Assembly: GCA_009733715.1 (NCBI GenBank)
Contig: WMKJ01000063.1
Location: 1-64,000, forward strand
DNA length: 64,000 nucleotides
Direction of reading: 5' to 3'
Origin: Herpomyces periplanetae
Taxonomy: Eukaryota; Ascomycota; Laboulbeniomycetes; Herpomycetales; Herpomycetaceae
Positions 59,408 through 64,000 of the stretch are shown here, one piece after another. Position numbers and translations under genes: made by a program. Position 1 is the first letter of the stretch; every line of letters starts with the position of its first letter. The notes under the pieces were generated by a model, which did no database searches, had not been told where the DNA came from, and saw nothing but the letters and a program-made list of their open reading frames with translations.

Positions 59408-60985
59408 ATGATGATGGAAGCAGCGGCGACGACAAAAGTGAATGATGCAAATAGTGATAAATTATCATTTACAAAAAAGGTTAGCAAACATGCCAACCAT
59501 CCAGAGAACCGAAAAATCATCAAGGACAATCAGAGAGAATGTGTTTATTGTACGGTAAGTTTAGCACATGAATATCACGATATCGCGATTCAGACATGGT
59601 TAACGGCAAAGATTGAGCATTGAGGTACAAACAATTTAGTTGGTGATGACGGATTCGTATCTTTTAGGTTAGTTGAATATGAGTAGTTTTCAAGAAAGGA
59701 GGGTGGGTGAATGGAAATAGTAAAACTGTTCAACTAACCCAGCAATTCTTCTTGAGTTCAGGCGCTTTGGTCCTAGCTTGTTCATTAAGAGATGCTGGAA
59801 CTAAGAAAAGATTGGCCGTCATGATCACTAAAGATACACTATCCCCGTTAACGATTACTCGATTAAGCGTAAGTTTTCGTAAAATACGACAAAATAGACA
59901 CATTTTTGTCTGGATATGCTTGTGCTCGTTCCCTTCCTCGAAATCCTACTTCCCTCTTCTTGTATCGTCTTATTCTGCCTGATCCATTTCATCTTGTTTC
60001 CCCTTCATTCCATCTACTCTCCACCAGTCTCATGTTAACACCTATTTCCCTTCTTCGTATTGCATCGTGAGTTACGAAGGGTTTAGAAATTATACGATTT
60101 TATCATTCCAGTTTCTCTTCTCGCTAATCCTAACCCGAAAAATCTTCGTTTACTTCAACGAAATGACCTGTTAAACGCTTTCACAAAAATCCACGTATGG
60201 AGCTTGATCCAATTTTCCAAAATCGTCTTTATCGACGCTGATGTCGTCGCTTGCAAAGCTCCGGATGAATTGTTTAATATTCCTGCTTCCTTTGCTGCTG
60301 CTCCGGATATCGGTTGGCCTGATATCTTTAATTCTGGAGTTATGCTTTTAACCCCCGACCTTCAGGTTTATCATGAGTTATCCCAAATGGCTTATCAAGG
60401 ACTTAGCTTTGATGGTGCTGATCAAGGCCTCTTAAATCAGTATTTTGAATGGAAAAATTGGTTTCGCTTAAAATTCACTTATAATTGTACTCCCAACGCT
60501 GAGTACCAATACGCTCCTGCTTTTCATTATTTCAAGGATAATATCAGTCTAGTCCATTACATCGGTCAAAATAAACCTTGGTATCTCATCGATTCTTCTT
60601 CCATGTCTAATCACCAGTTATTTCCTTCTCTTTCTCCCCTCCCACATCCACACAAACTTCATGATGGTTTGTATTCCCTATGGTGGAAAGTTTATCATCG
60701 TCATTCTGCTGAATTATTGGTACGTTGACCTTTATCCTTTTCGTTACTTTCTTCCCTCCTTCTCCCCACCCCAATTTATTAACCCACAAAATTCTTCTTC
60801 AGAACTTAACTTCTCCCCTACCCATAACAAGTGAACTCACAAATTACAATCACCAACTTCTGGGCTTTAACGCCCACCCTCAAGATTCTACATATCATTC
60901 CCTACCCCATCCTGAAATTATCTTTCCCTGGCAAGGTATTCCCAAGATTTCATCACCCTTTGAACACACTACCGACTCCCCTTAA
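59408..60985 (+). CDS. Glycogenin-like glucosyltransferase (GT8)
   Basis: Self-glucosylating primer enzyme of glycogen synthesis. Exons 59408-59554, 59743-59868, 60087-60719 and 60803-60985 give 362 aa in one frame. Exon 2 opens QFFLSSGALVLACSLRDAGT. Exon 3 starts KLYDFIIPVSLLANPNPKNL and includes FTKIHVWSLIQFSKIVFIDA, with the metal-binding DxD in IDADVV. It goes on through PDIGWPDIFNSGVML, SFDGADQGLLNQYF and VHYIGQNKPW. Exon 4 ends near IIFPWQG, as in fungal glycogenins. The join of exons 1 and 2 leaves the N-terminal strand about three residues short, so the acceptor at 59742 may be wrong. The ~45-residue leader before CVYCT is unusual. It lies ~5 kb from the CBM48 gene. Confidence 0.9.
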
Positions 60986-63103
60986 TCTAACTCTTGCTTA
61001 CCATCACCAACTTATCACTTCACCATAATACATTTTATCCTTTTGTGTTCAACTAACCCGTTCAATAAATTTTATTCTCTTGATCACATCAATTCTATGT
61101 CCACCAAGTAATCTTGTTCATTACGTTGGCCCTCTTCAACCTGTGCATCTATTCATATTCACCATAATCATCATCCAACCCCTTCCGTTTGTTACAAGGC
61201 GTATGATTGATGTCTAGTGCGATACTTATATTAATATATGTTTCTAATGATTATTTGGTTTCTAAATTCTCAGTTAAATCATCTACATTTTCCATATAAT
61301 TAAAATTCTCCCTTTTAACTCGCTAAATACTCACCAAAGTATGCAAAGCCCAAGCACCATTTACGGCTCCGGATTGATTTAATTTTATAAACCCATTACT
61401 TATAACCGTTTCACAAACTTGACAATATAATCTTTGCCAAATCAAATCGCTAGGTTTCTCAGGAACCTAAACATGATAAAGAATTCCGTATACCTACCTA
61501 CCTGCCTTTAACATGATATTTACGGAGTACAACTGGCTTGATCTATAGTAAAAGGTATTTATATAGCCATGAAACTTGTCCTACGAATTTATCCATGTTA
61601 ACCAGGAGGTACACAAAACCTTTCGACCGTTCGCATTACGCAATCAAATCCAGTTACTCTTAATCAAGGGAATAAGTAAATATATAGTAATGGTAACTGA
61701 TGAATGAAATCTTCAACGGTCAATTTTCTCTCGGTAATACCAACGTTAATCATCCGGGGTAATGATTTTCTGTATTCTTTTAATGTAATCGCAAACTATT
61801 ACACTAATCATTAGCCTGACGATGAGATAAGTCGTTAGTCTGGGTCTCCAACTGTCCCATTCCCGTACTTCTAATCTATATACACTAAATCACATTTTAT
61901 TTAGCCAACTAGCTTTGTATACGATAATTTATGAGATTGCAATTGTGCAAACGATATTTAACATAGTAACACCAATCTTTTTGCTTGATTAATATATCAT
62001 AAATTATATTATCATCAAGTTTCATTGAAATTGTCAAGTACACAATAATCAAACACCCGAGAAACGACTCCCTTCAACTCACAACCCCCCAAATATCCCA
62101 ATCTAACCTACTCACTTCCCGAGTAAAATGTTAAACTTTCCCATCAAATTTTCAATTCCCTTTCTCGATTTCCCTTTTAGGAAAAAAACTTTGACCCGGA
62201 ACGTGGAAATATCTTTTTCCGGAACCTATTTTCCAATCTAAATTTGTCGGCATTTGGAATGAATTAATGAATAACAGAATAACGGTCCGTTTCGTTAGAC
62301 TGTTGTGTAAGAATATTCTCCATTCAATTACATTTCCCCAAGCCCCATCCCACACCTCCCCATCGCCAACCAATTCATCCTCTGCTCCCAACCCTTCTGT
62401 CACGTGACCAAGCACGTGACCAGCCCGGTCTAAAGTTTTGCTCCATTTTTCGGGTAAGAGTCACGATGTCACGACATGAATTCACGATCGCGACACTTTC
62501 TTTCAATTTTTCTCTTTTGTCTTGTGAATCACTCTTGTTGACATGCTTTATCAAAAGTTTTAATTTGCTTTCTATCTTTAACTTATTTCTCCGTAACCTA
62601 TCCATTTCGCAACTTTTATCTTTAATCCTCCCGAATTTATCATCTCCCTCCGTTCACTTTCCCTTCTGGTCTTTCACACTTATCTCTATACCAAACATCT
62701 TTCCCTCCCACATATCATACCTTTTTTATTAATTATTTCTCATTAATCTTTCCAATCATACATCATATACTTTAACTTTTACTTGCCGAATTCTCTTTTT
62801 TTCCATTTCCCTTTCTCCTTCTAATCATTCCTCCTACCTTTTTCACCTTTTGTCATACCTTCAAATCTACTGCGTATCATCCCCTCTACCTCTATCACCA
62901 ATACTTTGCCCTCATCGGTTATACCATTCATCTTTACATATTTTGAATGCAACTCATACTCTTCCCAGTTTACATCTAGTTTATTCTTAATGTCCCAGAA
63001 TATCAACCACTCACAATTCACTTTCTTACTTCAAACCGCCCTCTCTACGATTTTTCTTCTCCTGCCCCGGTTTCCCCTACCTATTCCTCATTGAATTTCC
63101 ATT
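60986..63103. other. AT-rich then pyrimidine-rich spacer
   Basis: 2.1 kb without a recognised gene. AT-rich to about 62.1 kb, with a tandem CACGTGACCA pair at 62401-62422, then C/T-rich up to the next gene. Two Lys/Glu-rich minus-strand frames (62375-62605, 62821-63021) are unrecognised and probably compositional. Confidence 0.45.
62401..62422. promoter_or_regulatory. Tandem CACGTGACCA motif
   Basis: Two exact copies of CACGTGACCA separated by AG. With the preceding GT the first forms the palindrome GTCACGTGAC, a Cbf1/bHLH-type site. Confidence 0.45.
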
Positions 63104-64000
63104 ATGTCGCCGGCAAAAATTACTCGAAATCGCAGCCTTAGGAAAGATAGTAACCCCTCTGCTGTATCCACTCTTACCTCGGTCTCTACCTCTTCCACAC
63201 CTGGTGTAAACACATCAGAATCTCAAAAGCCTACGCCTCGCAAAAGAAGGAGAGTAAGTGTTTCCCCACTCATTACTTTTTCTCTTCGTTTCTACTCTTC
63301 TACTTATTTCCAATTTGTACACCAATCCCACCTATATCCTATACTCCCCCTCCCCCAATCATCTGCTTCTTGACTACTCCTACTCTTTCAATCCCCTTCC
63401 CCTACCTTATATTTTCCTCCATCAAATTATACAAGTTTGCTCATCTCAATGTGTTTACCTCTCTATACTCTTTTTCTACTTCTCTAATACCTTTTGTTTC
63501 GTTACCTTCTCTACCCTTTTCCCATCTATCAGTTTGCATCTCGAGTATCATCAAATTTAATTCGGCTTTTGTTTACACCTCCCCCCTCCCCTGCACTTTG
63601 TCTTTCGTTCATCAAATCCTTGTCTAGTGATTCCCCTTTCCCCTCTCTCTTCATACTTTTCCTTTGAACGCCTTTCCTTCGTCATCTCTTCTTTCCATTC
63701 AATATTTTTCATTTGTTGTTGATTGAGCGATTAACCCTCTCCTTCTAGTCATCCCTAGAGCTTTCATCCGGTGCATCTACCCCATCCGCACCACCCCTCA
63801 ACACAACCTCGCGAACTAACCGTAGAGTCACGTTAAATCGTTGTACCATTACTACTAACTCGACATCGTCAATTTCCACTAATAGCACCAATTCTGTCAT
63901 TATTCCCGATTCATCAACTGCTAATGCCTCAAATTCAACGTTAAAACGACGACCTTCCTCTCCAAAACGCTCTTCTACTGTCACAGTCACAACTACGACT
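63104..64000 (+). CDS. Unidentified Ser/Thr/Arg-rich protein, 3' partial
   Basis: Exon 63104-63253 (ATG; reads MSPAKITRNRSLRKDSN and ends PTPRKRRR) precedes a GTAAGT donor. A second coding stretch from 63749 (acceptor TTCTAG) stays in phase and open to the window edge, reading SSLELSSGASTPSAPP and later TLKRRPSSPKRSS. The intervening 495 nt is C/T-rich and longer than other introns here, so a further exon may be hidden. Basic, Ser/Thr-rich and probably disordered; the RKRRR run could be a nuclear signal. Family unknown. Confidence 0.55.

Noticed and set aside
62375-63021. Two small Lys/Glu-rich minus-strand frames
   Set aside because: They start with ATG and look mildly protein-like, but no family, no splice partner and a biased strand; left unannotated.

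Overview
The window looks like nuclear DNA from a fungus. Protein-coding genes are close together, many are cut by short GT-AG introns (57 to 227 nt in the models here), several introns carry a TACTAAC-type branch point, and the gene set is fungal in flavour: PIK1, SNC-type synaptobrevin, NOP1, MIS12/MTW1, VMA21, an ECM3-type auxin-efflux-family carrier, CSC1, EMW1/TTC27, a laccase-like multicopper oxidase and a CRP1/MDG1-like CBM48 protein. Nothing visible fixes the phylum. The first 14 bases are the end of an Illumina adapter, so the left edge is probably a contig end. No rRNA, tRNA, CRISPR array or mobile element could be recognised by eye.

Layout. 0-5.4 kb: a USP4/15-like deubiquitinase (5' end missing) and an RMD1/RMND1 (DUF155) gene, both +. 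6.4-9.4 kb: phosphatidylinositol 4-kinase PIK1 (+). 9.8-11.3 kb: a small membrane protein and the R-SNARE synaptobrevin (+). 11.3-12.9 kb: a gene-free stretch rich in inverted repeats. 12.9-16.5 kb: YIF1 (-), ribosomal protein uS8 (+) and a TFC7/YNL108C-like phosphatase-fold protein (+). 17.0-22.4 kb: ribosomal protein uL22 (-, four small exons) and the ER P5A ATPase SPF1 (-). 23.0-25.2 kb: glutaminyl-tRNA synthetase (+). 25.2-28.1 kb: a gene-poor spacer with a striking purine-to-pyrimidine switch. 28.1-33.7 kb: an auxin-efflux-family carrier and a choline/ethanolamine kinase (+). 33.9-41.6 kb: MIS12 (-), VMA21 (+), fibrillarin (-) and CSC1 (-). 43.5-48.9 kb: EMW1/TTC27 (-) and a multicopper oxidase (-). 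49.9-50.9 kb: a tentative unidentified gene (+). 51.0-54.1 kb: a CBM48 glycogen-binding-type protein with 11-residue repeats (-). 56.9-61.0 kb: an epoxide-hydrolase-type alpha/beta hydrolase and glycogenin (+). 63.1 kb to the right edge: the start of an unidentified gene (+).

Most genes are housekeeping: protein synthesis (uS8, uL22, GlnRS, fibrillarin), secretory pathway and organelle upkeep (PIK1, synaptobrevin, YIF1, SPF1, VMA21), lipid head-group synthesis (choline/ethanolamine kinase), kinetochore (MIS12) and transport (CSC1, carrier). They do not form an obvious pathway cluster. The one suggestive pairing is glycogenin with a CBM48 protein about 5 kb away.

The most interesting points are: the CBM48 protein, whose ten tandem 11-residue repeats sit in perfect register; an unusually long charged insert in the multicopper oxidase; a structured, possibly RNA-coding stretch near 12.6 kb; and kilobase-scale strand asymmetry of purines in the spacers. 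Several genes (VMA21, uL22, first exons of fibrillarin and of the CBM48 gene) become visible only when short exons are joined by hand. All splice sites are read from sequence and from protein family fit, not from transcript data.
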